From: Mesorhizobium norvegicum
GTDB lineage: Bacteria > Pseudomonadota > Alphaproteobacteria > Rhizobiales > Rhizobiaceae
Length of the DNA: 64,000 bases
Direction of reading: 5' to 3'
Assembly (NCBI RefSeq): GCF_004919685.1
Contig: NZ_SMYZ01000060.1
Location: 50,790 to 114,789, forward strand
Shown here in pieces: positions 27,099-35,380 of this stretch. The first letter of the stretch is position 1. Each line of letters opens with the position of its first letter. Made by a program: the position numbers and the translations under genes. The notes under the pieces are model-generated. The model did not search any database. It was not told the DNA's origin and saw only the letters and a list, made by a program, of their open reading frames with translations.

Positions 27099-27148
27099 GG
27101 AGATGCCTGAGGGCGTGCGGCGTGACTCATTCGGCTCGTTGCTTCCAA

Positions 27149-27913
27149 TCAATGACCCAGCACCTGCGACAGGAACTGTCGAGTGCGCTCGTTGCGGGAC
27201 GAGGTGAAGAACTCGTCCGGAGACGCTTCTTCGACGATATCGCCGCCATCCATGAAAATCATCCGATCGGCGACCCGGCGCGCAAAGCCCATCTCATGGG
27301 TCACACAGATCATCGTCATGCCCTCCGAAGCGAGCGTAACCATCACGTCGAGCACTTCGGAGACCATTTCCGGATCGAGCGCCGAGGTCGGCTCGTCGAA
27401 CAGCATGATCTGCGGCTGCATGCAAAGAGCGCGCGCAATCGCGACCCGCTGCTGCTGACCGCCGGACAATTGGCTGGGATATTTCATGGCCTGCTCGGGA
27501 ATGCGCACCTTTTCCAGATAGAGTCTGGCGGTTGCCTCGGCTTGCGCCCGCGGCTGCTTGCGCACGATCATCGGGGAGATCATGCAGTTCTCCAGCACCG
27601 TCATGTGCGGGAACAGGTTGAAGTGCTGGAACACCATCCCGACTTCGCGCCTGATCTCGTCGATGTTGCCGACGTCGTCGTTAAGCTCGGTGCCGAGCAC
27701 CTCGATGCGGCCGCCATTGTGCTGTTCGAGGCGGTTGATGCAGCGGATCATGGTCGACTTGCCGGAGCCGGAGGGTCCGCAGACGACGATTTTTTCGCCC
27801 CGCTTCACGGAAAGGTTTATCCCGCGCAGCGCGTGGAACGTGCCGTAATATTTGTCGAGGTTTTCGATGCGGAGCGCCGGCTCACCGGTCGAATTGGTTG
27901 AGATCACCTGCAC
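27149..27913 (-). CDS. aapP: Amino-acid ABC transporter ATP-binding protein (AapP-like)
   Basis: This is a 254-residue ATPase with Walker A GPSGSGKST (about 46-54), signature LSGGQQQRVAIARAL (about 148-162), Walker B IMLFDEPTSALDP and the switch histidine in CVTHEMGFAR. The segments match the polar amino-acid (GlnQ/AapP) family. It is the last gene of an aapJ-Q-M-P order that is characteristic of the rhizobial general amino-acid permease. Because it sits in a catabolic operon, this copy is probably a specialised paralogue. Its stop adjoins the FAD-linked oxidase gene. Confidence 0.9.
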   Translation of the reverse strand: MQVISTNSTGEPALRIENLDKYYGTFHALRGINLSVKRGEKIVVCGPSGSGKSTMIRCINRLEQHNGGRIEVLGTELNDDVGNIDEIRREVGMVFQHFNLFPHMTVLENCMISPMIVRKQPRAQAEATARLYLEKVRIPEQAMKYPSQLSGGQQQRVAIARALCMQPQIMLFDEPTSALDPEMVSEVLDVMVTLASEGMTMICVTHEMGFARRVADRMIFMDGGDIVEEASPDEFFTSSRNERTRQFLSQVLGH

Positions 27914-27919
27914 GCCTCC

Positions 27920-28999
27920 TTACCGTTCGCTGACCGACATGCGGCGCTCGAGAAAGGCGCCATAGCGGGACAGGCTGAAGACGAAGATGAAGTAGATGAA
28001 GGCGATGAAGGCATAGACTTCGACATAGGCGAAGCGCCATTCGCCGGTGCCGTAGGCGGCATTGCCGGAAGCCAGGATCTCGAAGAAGCCGACGATGACC
28101 ACCAGCGAGGTTTCCTTGAACGAGATGACGAACTGGTTGATCGTGGCCGGCATCGCGTTGCGCATGGCCTGAGGCAGGAGGATTCGACTGACGCGTTGCC
28201 AATAGCGCATGCCAAGCGCCATGGCAGCCTCCTCCTGTCCTGTCGCGACGCCCTGCATGCCGCCTCTCACGATCTCCGCCTGATAGGCGGAGAAGAACAA
28301 AGCGGAGCCCAGGATCACCCGGTACAGCTTGTCGCCCTGCAGCCATTGCGGCAGCGCGAACGGCAGAACCACGGCAAAGGTGAAGAGGATCGATATCAGG
28401 GGAAGCGAACGGACCCCATCGATGATCAGGCCGGTGGTCCGGGAAATCCAGGGCAGTTCCGACCGGCGCAGCAAGGCCAGGCAGATTGCCAGCGGAAAGC
28501 CGATCAGGCAGGTGGTCACGAAGATGAACAGGGTCAATGCCAGCCCGCCCCAGGCTTCCTCGCCGACATGGGCAAGGCCAAGCACGCCGCCTTTCATCAA
28601 CACGTAGAAAAGGCTCGTTCCGGCTCCCCATACCAGCGCGATGCGGCGGCCGGTCCAGAATGCCGGGATACAGCTCAGCACCGTCATCACCACCACGGCG
28701 ACGCAGGCCAGCGCCGAGCGCCATTGTTCTTCATAAGGGTAGAGGCCGAAGAAGATGATCCGCCATCTTGCCGCGATGACCGACCAGCAGGCGCCCGCTG
28801 CCGCCTGGCAGGCTTCCGGCCCGCCGCTGGTCGTGAAGACAGCCGAGAAAACGGCCCAATTCAGGAGCTTCCAGACCAGGAAGACCATGATCGCCAGGCA
28901 GGCCAGCGACAACACCGCCTGGAGCGGCGTCGCGAAGAAGCGTCGCCTCAGATCCTCGAGCCTGCCGGGAGCGGGTGGAGCGACAACGACCATCTCCAT
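27920..28999 (-). CDS. aapM: Amino-acid ABC transporter permease (AapM-like)
   Basis: This 359-residue membrane permease has a long N-terminal extension with extra helices, as AapM has. The C-terminal permease domain contains EIVRGGMQGVATGQEEAAMALG, the EAA-type coupling loop of polar amino-acid permeases. It is 3 nt from aapQ and 6 nt from aapP, indicating one operon. Confidence 0.9.
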   Translation of the reverse strand: MEMVVVAPPAPGRLEDLRRRFFATPLQAVLSLACLAIMVFLVWKLLNWAVFSAVFTTSGGPEACQAAAGACWSVIAARWRIIFFGLYPYEEQWRSALACVAVVVMTVLSCIPAFWTGRRIALVWGAGTSLFYVLMKGGVLGLAHVGEEAWGGLALTLFIFVTTCLIGFPLAICLALLRRSELPWISRTTGLIIDGVRSLPLISILFTFAVVLPFALPQWLQGDKLYRVILGSALFFSAYQAEIVRGGMQGVATGQEEAAMALGMRYWQRVSRILLPQAMRNAMPATINQFVISFKETSLVVIVGFFEILASGNAAYGTGEWRFAYVEVYAFIAFIYFIFVFSLSRYGAFLERRMSVSER

Positions 29000-29002
29000 C
29001 TG

Positions 29003-30166
29003 TCAGCCCCTCAGTTGATTGCCCTTGAGGGCAATTGCCTTGTTGATGCGGTTGAAGACGGCGGCAAGGCTGAGATTGATGGCGAGGAAGCCTGCCATCA
29101 GGATGCCGATCGCTTCGAGGGTCTGCCCGGAATGGTTGATCGTCAGCGCCACAATCATGAAGAAGTCCGTGAAGCCCACGGCGATGCCCATCGTCGTCGC
29201 CTTCATCAGCCAGACATACTGGTTGGCGAGGATAGGCAGCATGGCGCGCAGCGCCAGCGGCAGCCGCACCAGCGTGAAGACCCGCCAGGGACTGAGGCCC
29301 AGGGAAAGGGCTGCCTCGACCTGGCCGGTGCCGACGGCCTTGAAGCCTCCGCGTACGATCTCCGCGATGTAGGAGCCGCCATAGATCGCGATGGCGATGG
29401 CGAGCGTGGCGAACTCGGGTGGAATGCGCAGGCCGCCTCTCAGATTGAGGCCTTGCAAAGCGGGGAAGTCCAGCAGCGGCGTATCCGGCATACGTCCGAT
29501 GGCCAGAATGATGGCCGCGCAAGCCAGCGCAGCCGCTGCGGCCGCGAACTGGATGGTGCGCCGCTGGCCGATTGGCTGGGCAAGGCGCGACGTCCTGCCC
29601 AGCCAGGCCGGCAGCACGATGGCCGCGATGACGGCCAGTGTGGCTGCGGCAAACGCGGCACTGCCGACGTTCGGGAATGGAATGTAGAGCCCCCGGCTGG
29701 TCAGCAGGAAGCCCCAGGCTTCGTGCGCGCTGCGCGGCGTCGGCAGGTGCGTGATGATCGCGTACCAGAAGAACACCTGGAGGATCAGCGGGATGTTTCG
29801 GAAGATGTCCACATAGGTGCGCCCGAGCAGCCGCGCCAGATCGTTCGAAGACGTCCGCGCCAGACCGACGATTGTTCCCACGATCGTCGCCAATATCAGG
29901 CCGACGCTCCCAAGGAACAGCGTGTTGATAATGCCGATGAGGAAGTACCACCAATAGGGATCGTTGGCCGTGGCGGGCAGCAGCGAGAAATTCACATCCC
30001 AACCCGTCGACTTGAACAGAAAGTCGAATCCGGAGGTGATCCCCTGGTCGGCCAGGTTGCGGCGCGCGATCACGATGCCGGCAAGCACCATCGCGGCGAT
30101 CGAGCCGACATAGAGGACCTGCAACAGCGCGTTGCGGACCTTTTGATTTCTCAGCAGGCTGACCAT
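29003..30166 (-). CDS. aapQ: Amino-acid ABC transporter permease (AapQ-like)
   Basis: This is a 387-residue membrane permease. The large size, with about eight helices including a long periplasmic segment between the first and second (about 50-90), is typical of AapQ/BztB. The coupling loop EIVRGGFKAVGTGQVEAALSLG is near residue 275. The gene lies 3 nt upstream of aapM and 80 nt downstream of aapJ, with a hairpin in that gap. Confidence 0.9.
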   Translation of the reverse strand: MVSLLRNQKVRNALLQVLYVGSIAAMVLAGIVIARRNLADQGITSGFDFLFKSTGWDVNFSLLPATANDPYWWYFLIGIINTLFLGSVGLILATIVGTIVGLARTSSNDLARLLGRTYVDIFRNIPLILQVFFWYAIITHLPTPRSAHEAWGFLLTSRGLYIPFPNVGSAAFAAATLAVIAAIVLPAWLGRTSRLAQPIGQRRTIQFAAAAAALACAAIILAIGRMPDTPLLDFPALQGLNLRGGLRIPPEFATLAIAIAIYGGSYIAEIVRGGFKAVGTGQVEAALSLGLSPWRVFTLVRLPLALRAMLPILANQYVWLMKATTMGIAVGFTDFFMIVALTINHSGQTLEAIGILMAGFLAINLSLAAVFNRINKAIALKGNQLRG

Positions 30167-30192
30167 CCAAAGATCCTTGCCGAATTGTCGCC

Positions 30193-30222
30193 GGCCCCGC
30201 CGGGCAAGTGCCGGGCGGGGCC
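30193..30222 (-). terminator. GC-rich hairpin between aapJ and aapQ
   Basis: GGCCCCGCC (30193-30201) pairs with GGCGGGGCC (30214-30222) over 9 bp, and the loop can add a few inner pairs. There is no T-run. Its place after the binding-protein gene suggests mRNA stabilisation or partial termination, giving more AapJ than permease. Confidence 0.6.
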
Positions 30223-30246
30223 TAAAGCGGGTGAATTAAGAACGGA

Positions 30247-31281
30247 TCAGTCGATCACCAGCGGGAACAGGACACCGCCATTGTTCCAAAGATTGGTCAG
30301 CTCGCGGTCCATCTTGTAGGGCGAGTCCTTGCCGAGATCGCGCTCGAAGATTTCGCCGTAATTGCCGACGTTCTTGATCACCTTGTAGGCCCAGTCGTCA
30401 TCGAGACCGAGACCCTTGCCCATGCCTGGCGTGACGCCGAGGAACTTGGCGACTTGCGGCGAGGTCGGCTTGGCCTTGATCTCATCGACGTTCTTGGAGG
30501 TGATGCCTTCCTGCTCGGCGAAGATCAGGGTGCTCAGCGTCCAGTTGGCAATGTCGACCCAATTGTCGTCGCCTTGCCGCATGATCATGACTTCAGGCTC
30601 GACGGCGAGCACGTCGGGCAGGATGACATGGTCGTCGACCTTGCTCTTGGCGATGCGCGCAATGGCCAGCGTCGGGCCCCACTGCGCATAGAGATCGCAG
30701 CGTCCCGAGAAATAGGCCTGCTCGAGCTCCTCCGTCTTTTCGATGAGCACGGGTTCGAGCTTGATGCCAAGCTTGGCCGAATAGGCCGCGACCTGCTGTT
30801 CCTGCGACGTGCCCGCGGGAATGCAGATCGTGCCGCCGGCGGCATCCTTGAGCGACTTGAGGTTGAGCTCCTTGTGCGCCATCACCTTGGTGGTTCCGAG
30901 GTAGTAGGACATGGAGAATTGCAGCCCGAGCTCGGTGTCTCGGCTGAGCGTGCCGCCAGACGCCTTGATGATGATGTCGACATCGCCCGACTGCAGGGCC
31001 GGCCAGCGCTGCGCCCAGCTGATCGGAACGACCTTCAGCTTTGCCGGGTCGCCGAGCACGGCCGTGGCCACCGCCCGGCAGAGATCGATGTCCATGCCTT
31101 TCCAGTTGCCCTTGTCGTCGACTTCGGCGAAGCCGAGATAGGATCCGTCATGGCCGGTGCAGTTGAGCACGCCGCGCGCCTTGACGGCTTCCAGCGTCTT
31201 GCCGCCGGCGGCTTCTGCCGGCGCTGCAAAATGCACAAGTCCAAGGGCCATGGCTGCGGCCCCCCATTTCATCGTTTTCAT
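30247..31281 (-). CDS. aapJ: Amino-acid ABC transporter substrate-binding protein (AapJ-like)
   Basis: This 344-residue periplasmic binding protein has a Sec signal peptide (MKTMKWGAAAMALGLVHFA, cleavage after AEA near 24). The mature part shows GVLNCTGHDGSYLGF and KGMDIDLCRAVATAVLGD, close to AapJ/BztA of general amino-acid permeases. ATG 31281 is chosen because GGAGACGG lies just upstream and the signal peptide begins there; the frame is open further upstream. It is the first gene of aapJQMP. A 20-bp inverted repeat lies about 47 nt upstream. Confidence 0.9.
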   Translation of the reverse strand: MKTMKWGAAAMALGLVHFAAPAEAAGGKTLEAVKARGVLNCTGHDGSYLGFAEVDDKGNWKGMDIDLCRAVATAVLGDPAKLKVVPISWAQRWPALQSGDVDIIIKASGGTLSRDTELGLQFSMSYYLGTTKVMAHKELNLKSLKDAAGGTICIPAGTSQEQQVAAYSAKLGIKLEPVLIEKTEELEQAYFSGRCDLYAQWGPTLAIARIAKSKVDDHVILPDVLAVEPEVMIMRQGDDNWVDIANWTLSTLIFAEQEGITSKNVDEIKAKPTSPQVAKFLGVTPGMGKGLGLDDDWAYKVIKNVGNYGEIFERDLGKDSPYKMDRELTNLWNNGGVLFPLVID

Positions 31282-31327
31282 GTTCCGTCTCCACTGTTGA
31301 GGTTGTTTGGTTTCTTGTTGTTGGAGG

Positions 31328-31347
31328 TCCGAAAGGTTTCTTTCGGA
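31328..31347. promoter_or_regulatory. Perfect inverted repeat upstream of aapJ
   Basis: TCCGAAAG-GTTT-CTTTCGGA has 8-bp arms and a 4-bp spacer. It lies between the LysR-type regulator stop and the aapJ start. It may be an operator for that regulator or a transcript hairpin after the regulator gene. The CGAAAG core also appears in the motifs at 25677 and 33944. Confidence 0.5.
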
Positions 31348-31367
31348 GCTCGGTCTCAAAGCCGCTC

Positions 31368-32318
31368 CTAGTCGGAAAGCGGGGTCGGTTTCGGCACGGA
31401 GGAAATCTTCAGATCGCTGCCCCAGTCCTGCTGGGCGAGCCATCGATGAAGGGCGGCGACCGCCTTCACGCGCAGGTGCCCGCGCGGGACGATCAGGTAG
31501 AATCCAGGGACTTCCTCCGGCCGCATATCGGCAAGGGCGTCGCGGCCGACCGGCGCGACCAGCGCGCCCGACCTCAAATCTTCCTCGGCGTCGATGACGG
31601 AGACCAGACCGACGCCGATGCCTTGCAAGGTTGCACGGCGCATGGTTGCGGCATCGTCGAAGCTGATGCTTCGGTTGCCATCCGTCTGCTCGATGGCAAG
31701 GTGGCGTAAAATGTCTGGCCAAAGGCGCTTCGATTTGACGGTGTCCAGCAACGTGAACAGCGTCAGGTCCTGCGCCGACTTGATGCTTTCGCCGATGGCC
31801 GGGGTGCAGCAGATGACCTTCGGATCCGGCACCAGCAGGATGGTCTCGTAGTCCGGCCAATTGCCGTAGCCCCACTGGACGGTCATATCGATGTCGTCGC
31901 GTCCGAAATCGGGCAGGTCGACCATCGTCGTCAGGCGCAGATCCGCACCCGGCAATATCTCCCGAAACAGGGATAGCCGAGGCAGCAGATAGTGGGTCGC
32001 GAAGTAAGGGCTTGCATTCAGGTTGATGCGGTCCCGGTAATTCGACTTGGTGACGCGGCGAACACCTTCGGAAAACTCATCGAACCCGGCTTTGACATAG
32101 TGCGAGAGAAGGATGGCCGACTCGGTCAATTCGACCGACCGGCCCTTGCGCTCGAACAGCGTTACCTGAAGCGTATCCTCCAGAAGCTTGATCTGCTGTC
32201 CGACGGCCTGCGGCGTGACCAGCAATTCATCCGCCGCCTGCCGAAAGCTCTTGTGCTGCGCGACGGCGTGAAAGACGCGAAGCGCATTCAGCGAGGGAAG
32301 GCGGAGCTTGCCGGTCAT
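31368..32318 (-). CDS. LysR-family transcriptional regulator, GcvA-like
   Basis: This is a 316-residue regulator. The N-terminal winged helix is LNALRVFHAVAQHKSFRQAA followed by LLVTPQAVGQQIKLLED (about 9-45), and the substrate-binding domain spans about 95-300. The HTH resembles the GcvA/AmpR branch. ATG 32318 is supported by AGAAGGAG about 12 nt upstream; a longer frame exists but lacks support. It lies immediately upstream of aapJ on the same strand, so control of the importer-hydantoinase operon is the natural guess. The ligand is unknown. Confidence 0.88.
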   Translation of the reverse strand: MTGKLRLPSLNALRVFHAVAQHKSFRQAADELLVTPQAVGQQIKLLEDTLQVTLFERKGRSVELTESAILLSHYVKAGFDEFSEGVRRVTKSNYRDRINLNASPYFATHYLLPRLSLFREILPGADLRLTTMVDLPDFGRDDIDMTVQWGYGNWPDYETILLVPDPKVICCTPAIGESIKSAQDLTLFTLLDTVKSKRLWPDILRHLAIEQTDGNRSISFDDAATMRRATLQGIGVGLVSVIDAEEDLRSGALVAPVGRDALADMRPEEVPGFYLIVPRGHLRVKAVAALHRWLAQQDWGSDLKISSVPKPTPLSD

Positions 32319-32345
32319 TGTAAATTTGGCTCCTTCTCGCTTGAG

Positions 32346-32380
32346 GTTCAGTTGTCCATGCGCTGTCACAGTTCAGTTGT
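32346..32380. repeat. Direct repeat of GTTCAGTTGT upstream of the LysR-type gene
   Basis: GTTCAGTTGT occurs at 32346-32355 and 32371-32380, 25 bp apart, in the 64-nt gap before the LysR start. The arrangement could be a regulator site on one DNA face; function is unproven. Confidence 0.4.
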
Positions 32381-32382
32381 TG

Positions 32383-33132
32383 TCAGGCGTATATGTAACC
32401 GCCTGAAACAATTACGTTTTCACCAGTCATATAGGTGTTCTTGGGGCCGCCCGTCATAAGCACCCACTCGGCAATCTCCGTAGGCTCGGCACCACGACCC
32501 AACGGACTCGCCTTGGCCAGTTCCTCCAGGAAGCCGAGGGCCTTGGCCCGCTCCGTGGCCATGCCAGCGGGGGCTACCGAATTGACCAGGATCCCGTGTT
32601 TTGCGACGTCATGGGCAAAGGAGCGCGTCAGGCTGACCACAGCGGCCTTGGTTGCCGCATAGTGGGCGTTCTGCGGATGCGCCTTGAAGGCGTCGACAGA
32701 GGTCAGGTTCACGATCCGCCCGCGCACATGGCTCTTCGGCTCCTGCGACTGCATGTGGCGGACGGCCGCCACCATCATGTGGTAGGTGCCCTTGATGTTG
32801 ATGCCATTGGAGGCATCCCAATCGGCGTCGCTGATCTCAAGGAGCGGGCGGCGAGGGTAGATCGCGGCGCAATTGATCAGCGTGTCGATACGCCCGATTT
32901 TCGAAACGATGGCGTCGAAGGCGGCGTGGCACTGAGGGCCGATCTGGATATCGCATAGGGCGGTCGCGGTCGGCAGACCGTTGGCTTTTGCCGGTGCGAG
33001 AGCGGCTTCGGCAGCGTCCTGGTTGATGTCGATGATGCCGATCTTTGTCGCCCCGGCCTCTACAGCCATCCGGGCCAAAAGTGCGCCGAGGCCGGCGCCG
33101 CCACCAACGATCAGAACGGAAAGATCCTTCAT
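32383..33132 (-). CDS. Short-chain dehydrogenase/reductase
   Basis: This is a 249-residue classical SDR. The cofactor motif is VGGGAGLGALLA (about 9-20), NCAA replaces the usual NNAG in INCAAIYP, and the active site includes Ser in LTSVDAF and Tyr-x-x-x-Lys in YAATKAAV (about 160). The C-terminus is IVSGGYIYA. It lies 12 nt downstream of another SDR gene, so the two are probably co-transcribed. Substrate unknown. Confidence 0.87.
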   Translation of the reverse strand: MKDLSVLIVGGGAGLGALLARMAVEAGATKIGIIDINQDAAEAALAPAKANGLPTATALCDIQIGPQCHAAFDAIVSKIGRIDTLINCAAIYPRRPLLEISDADWDASNGINIKGTYHMMVAAVRHMQSQEPKSHVRGRIVNLTSVDAFKAHPQNAHYAATKAAVVSLTRSFAHDVAKHGILVNSVAPAGMATERAKALGFLEELAKASPLGRGAEPTEIAEWVLMTGGPKNTYMTGENVIVSGGYIYA

Positions 33133-33144
33133 TCCAGTTTTTCC

Positions 33145-33855
33145 TTACTTGGTGCCGCTCGGCGAGGTTGGCCAGGTTGGCATGATGTCGAAACGGGTAA
33201 CGTCGGCCCACGCGGGCAGGCCGAGTACCGCGACCACCATTCTGGCCACGTCATCCGGCTGCACCACTTTGCTGGCGTACATGGCCGCGCGCGCCTTGGC
33301 GTCGAGGATGTCCTGGTAGAGCTGCGTCTCGACACGGCCGGCGACGATCTCGGTGACGCGTATGCCTGATGGGGAGAGGTCGGCGCGCAGCGCGGCGGCA
33401 AAGCCTGAGATCGCCGCCTTGGTGGCCGAATAGACGGCAATGTTGGAATATGCCGCATGGCCTGCAGTGGAGCCGGTGAACAAGATGTGGCCAGATTGCC
33501 GCTCGCGCATCTGCGGAACGACGAGGCGGGTGAGCAGGATCGCCGCGCTGAGGTTCACCTCCAGCGTGGAGTCGATGTCGGCGATCTTCATATCGGCAAA
33601 GTTGCCCAGCGGCGGCATGATCCCGGCATTGTTGATCAGCACGTCGATGGTCAGATCCGCCAGAACAGCCTCCAGCGCCTCGCGGTCGGTGACGTCGACG
33701 GCAATGGGCACGATGCCGGATCGCTCGGCCTGCAACTCCTTGAGCGCGGACTGGCTGCGCCCGACCGCATAGACATCATAGCCGGCGTCGCTCAGTGCGA
33801 TCGCCATGGCCCGCCCTATGCCGCTCGTTGCACCTGTGATGAAGGCTGTCGTCAC
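33145..33855 (-). CDS. Short-chain dehydrogenase/reductase, YdfG-like
   Basis: This is a 236-residue SDR. The motifs GATSGIGRAMA (about 7-17), NNAGIMPP (about 79-86), FTGSTAGHAA with catalytic Ser, and YSATKAAI (about 145-152) are all intact. The start is GTG 33855 (VTTAFITGATSG), preceded by AGGAAAG. No ATG fits, and the upstream in-frame extension has no SDR features. It resembles the serine/3-hydroxy acid dehydrogenases (YdfG group), but substrate is not proven. Confidence 0.83.
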   Translation of the reverse strand: MTTAFITGATSGIGRAMAIALSDAGYDVYAVGRSQSALKELQAERSGIVPIAVDVTDREALEAVLADLTIDVLINNAGIMPPLGNFADMKIADIDSTLEVNLSAAILLTRLVVPQMRERQSGHILFTGSTAGHAAYSNIAVYSATKAAISGFAAALRADLSPSGIRVTEIVAGRVETQLYQDILDAKARAAMYASKVVQPDDVARMVVAVLGLPAWADVTRFDIMPTWPTSPSGTK

Positions 33856-34146
33856 GTGGGGCTTTCCTGATTGTCTGGCTTCAGTCTGCGGCCTGGGCCG
33901 ATGCCGCGAAACCAAGAAAACCAGCAAAAAGGAAAGATAAACTTTCGAAAGTCCTTTCAGCCTACGAAACCTCCTGGGGGGTCCGTACGATCGCGGAAGC
34001 CGCAAACCCAAGGAAACGCTGGGAGAATGGCGCTTTCAACGCGTGGGAAAACGGGTGCCGCTGGCCGGCAGAACAAAAACAAGGCTTTCGCAATGCGTGG
34101 CTAATCTGGTCCACGCGCCGGTGCATACGAAGCGAAGTCGCCGGCC
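33856..34146. other. 291-nt non-coding gap upstream of the SDR pair
   Basis: No convincing gene was seen. The gap holds the regulatory-motif candidate at 33907-33952 and probably the promoter of the 33855-32383 gene pair. The rest shows no clear structure. Confidence 0.6.
33907..33952 (-). promoter_or_regulatory. Candidate regulatory motif with a 12-bp palindrome
   Basis: CGAAACCAAGAAA (33907-33919) and the perfect palindrome ACTTTCGAAAGT (33941-33952) lie 52-97 nt upstream of the SDR start. Both elements recur upstream of the ThDP-enzyme gene at 25655-25685, with 15 nt different spacing. A common regulator is inferred. Confidence 0.45.
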
Positions 34147-34935
34147 TTACCCGCCTGTCGGAGCAGGTCTCTTCATATCGGTAAAGAGCGAGGCCGCAGC
34201 CGCCTTCTGCTCGGCCTCTGTTGCCGCGACGCCTGAAGCCCGAGCCAAAGCGCGTACGCGCCCGAGGCTGTTGTGCAGATGCTTGCGCATGGCCTGGCGA
34301 GCAGCGCGACCGTCCTGCCTTTCGATGGCGTCGACGATGGTTTTGTGTTCGTTGTGGATGCGGGCGTAGTAGCTGTCCTTCAGCGCGGATGTAACCACAT
34401 AGTCCAGTTGAAAGCGTGGAACGATCATCGGCCTGAGATAGCTCAGGAAGCCGTGGATGAATTCGTTGCGCGCGGCTTTGGCGATCGCCAGATGGAAATC
34501 ATAGTCATAGTGGATCTGGACGACAGCGGGATCCGCTTGCTGGGCGTCGACCTGTTCCATTAGGGCCCGGATTCCACTCGCCTCCGCATCGGTGCGCCGT
34601 TCCGCGCACAGCCCGGCGGACTCCACTTCGACACTCAATCTCAGTTCAAGCAGGGCGATGGTTTCCGGCAAGGTCCGGAGAGCCTCGTCCGGTATCGAAA
34701 AGTTGCGCGGCGCGGGCGTTTCACTGACGAACATGCCGCGTCCTTGCTGCGGCACCACCATGCCCTCGGATCGCAGCCGCGCCACCGCTTCCCGCACTAC
34801 CGTCCGGCTCACGTCGTATTCGGCGCAGAGCTCGGCTTCTGTCGGCAATTGCGCGCCGGGCAGCAACTGTCCGGAGCGGATCTTTTCGGACAGGCTCTCG
34901 GCCACGACGGTGGAAAGTGGCTTGCGTTTCGTCAT
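34147..34935 (-). CDS. GntR-family regulator with FCD ligand domain (FadR type)
   Basis: This is a 262-residue regulator. The N-terminal winged helix includes EKIRSGQLLPGAQLPTEAEL and DVSRTVVREAVARLRSEG (about 15-62), then QGRGMFVSE. The C-terminal FCD domain has likely metal ligands in HYDYDFHLAIAK, EHKTIVDAIE and MRKHLHNSL. Such proteins respond to sugar acids or dicarboxylates. ATG 34935 follows GGGGAAC. It is the last gene of the - strand operon that starts at 37887, so the palindrome in the divergent promoter at 37945-37963 is a good candidate for its operator. Confidence 0.88.
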   Translation of the reverse strand: MTKRKPLSTVVAESLSEKIRSGQLLPGAQLPTEAELCAEYDVSRTVVREAVARLRSEGMVVPQQGRGMFVSETPAPRNFSIPDEALRTLPETIALLELRLSVEVESAGLCAERRTDAEASGIRALMEQVDAQQADPAVVQIHYDYDFHLAIAKAARNEFIHGFLSYLRPMIVPRFQLDYVVTSALKDSYYARIHNEHKTIVDAIERQDGRAARQAMRKHLHNSLGRVRALARASGVAATEAEQKAAAASLFTDMKRPAPTGG

Positions 34936-34991
34936 CAATGTTCCCCAGTCCGATGCCAGATGCAGGATGATGCCCGAACCGACAAGGCCAT

Positions 34992-35339
34992 TCAAACCGC
35001 CGCGGTGACGATCAGCTCGACCAGCATTCCAGGCTTGGCCATCCGTCCTTCGCCGGACGAGCGCGCTGGTGCGTGCTCCTTCGGCATCCATGCGTCCCAG
35101 ACCGTGTTGACTTCGTCGAAATCCCTGATGTCGTCCAGCCACATCTGCACGTGAAGGATGCGGGTCTTGTCCGTACCGGCCTTGGCAAGCAGGACGTCGA
35201 CCTTGCCGAGTACCTCGCGCATCTGGTCGGCCGCGTACTGACCCGGCTTTGCGACCTGACCGGTGAGGTAGAGCGTGCCATTGTGGATGACGCCGTGGTG
35301 GATGCGGGTGTCGAAGTCGAAGCGCTTGATGTCACTCAC
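34992..35339 (-). CDS. RidA family protein (enamine/imine deaminase-like)
   Basis: This is a 115-residue RidA/YjgF/UK114 protein. It shows GTLYLTGQVA, AADQMREVLGKVDVLLAKAG, HVQMWLDDIRDFDEVN, and a C-terminal PARSSGEGRMAKPGMLVELIVTA whose arginine matches the imine-binding Arg position. RidA relatives hydrolyse reactive enamines or imines produced by PLP enzymes or amino-acid oxidases. Here it is in an operon with a dehydrogenase set and near a DAO-type oxidoreductase, so clearing an imine intermediate is plausible. Confidence 0.88.
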   Translation of the reverse strand: MSDIKRFDFDTRIHHGVIHNGTLYLTGQVAKPGQYAADQMREVLGKVDVLLAKAGTDKTRILHVQMWLDDIRDFDEVNTVWDAWMPKEHAPARSSGEGRMAKPGMLVELIVTAAV

Positions 35340-35380
35340 TGGATTGTCCTTGTCAGATTTCCGGCCTCCGCCGGATGGGG

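Noticed and set aside
28196..30319. 707-codon open frame on the + strand
   Set aside because: It runs antisense through aapM and aapQ, has shadow composition (Gln/Arg/Asp-rich) and no family features.
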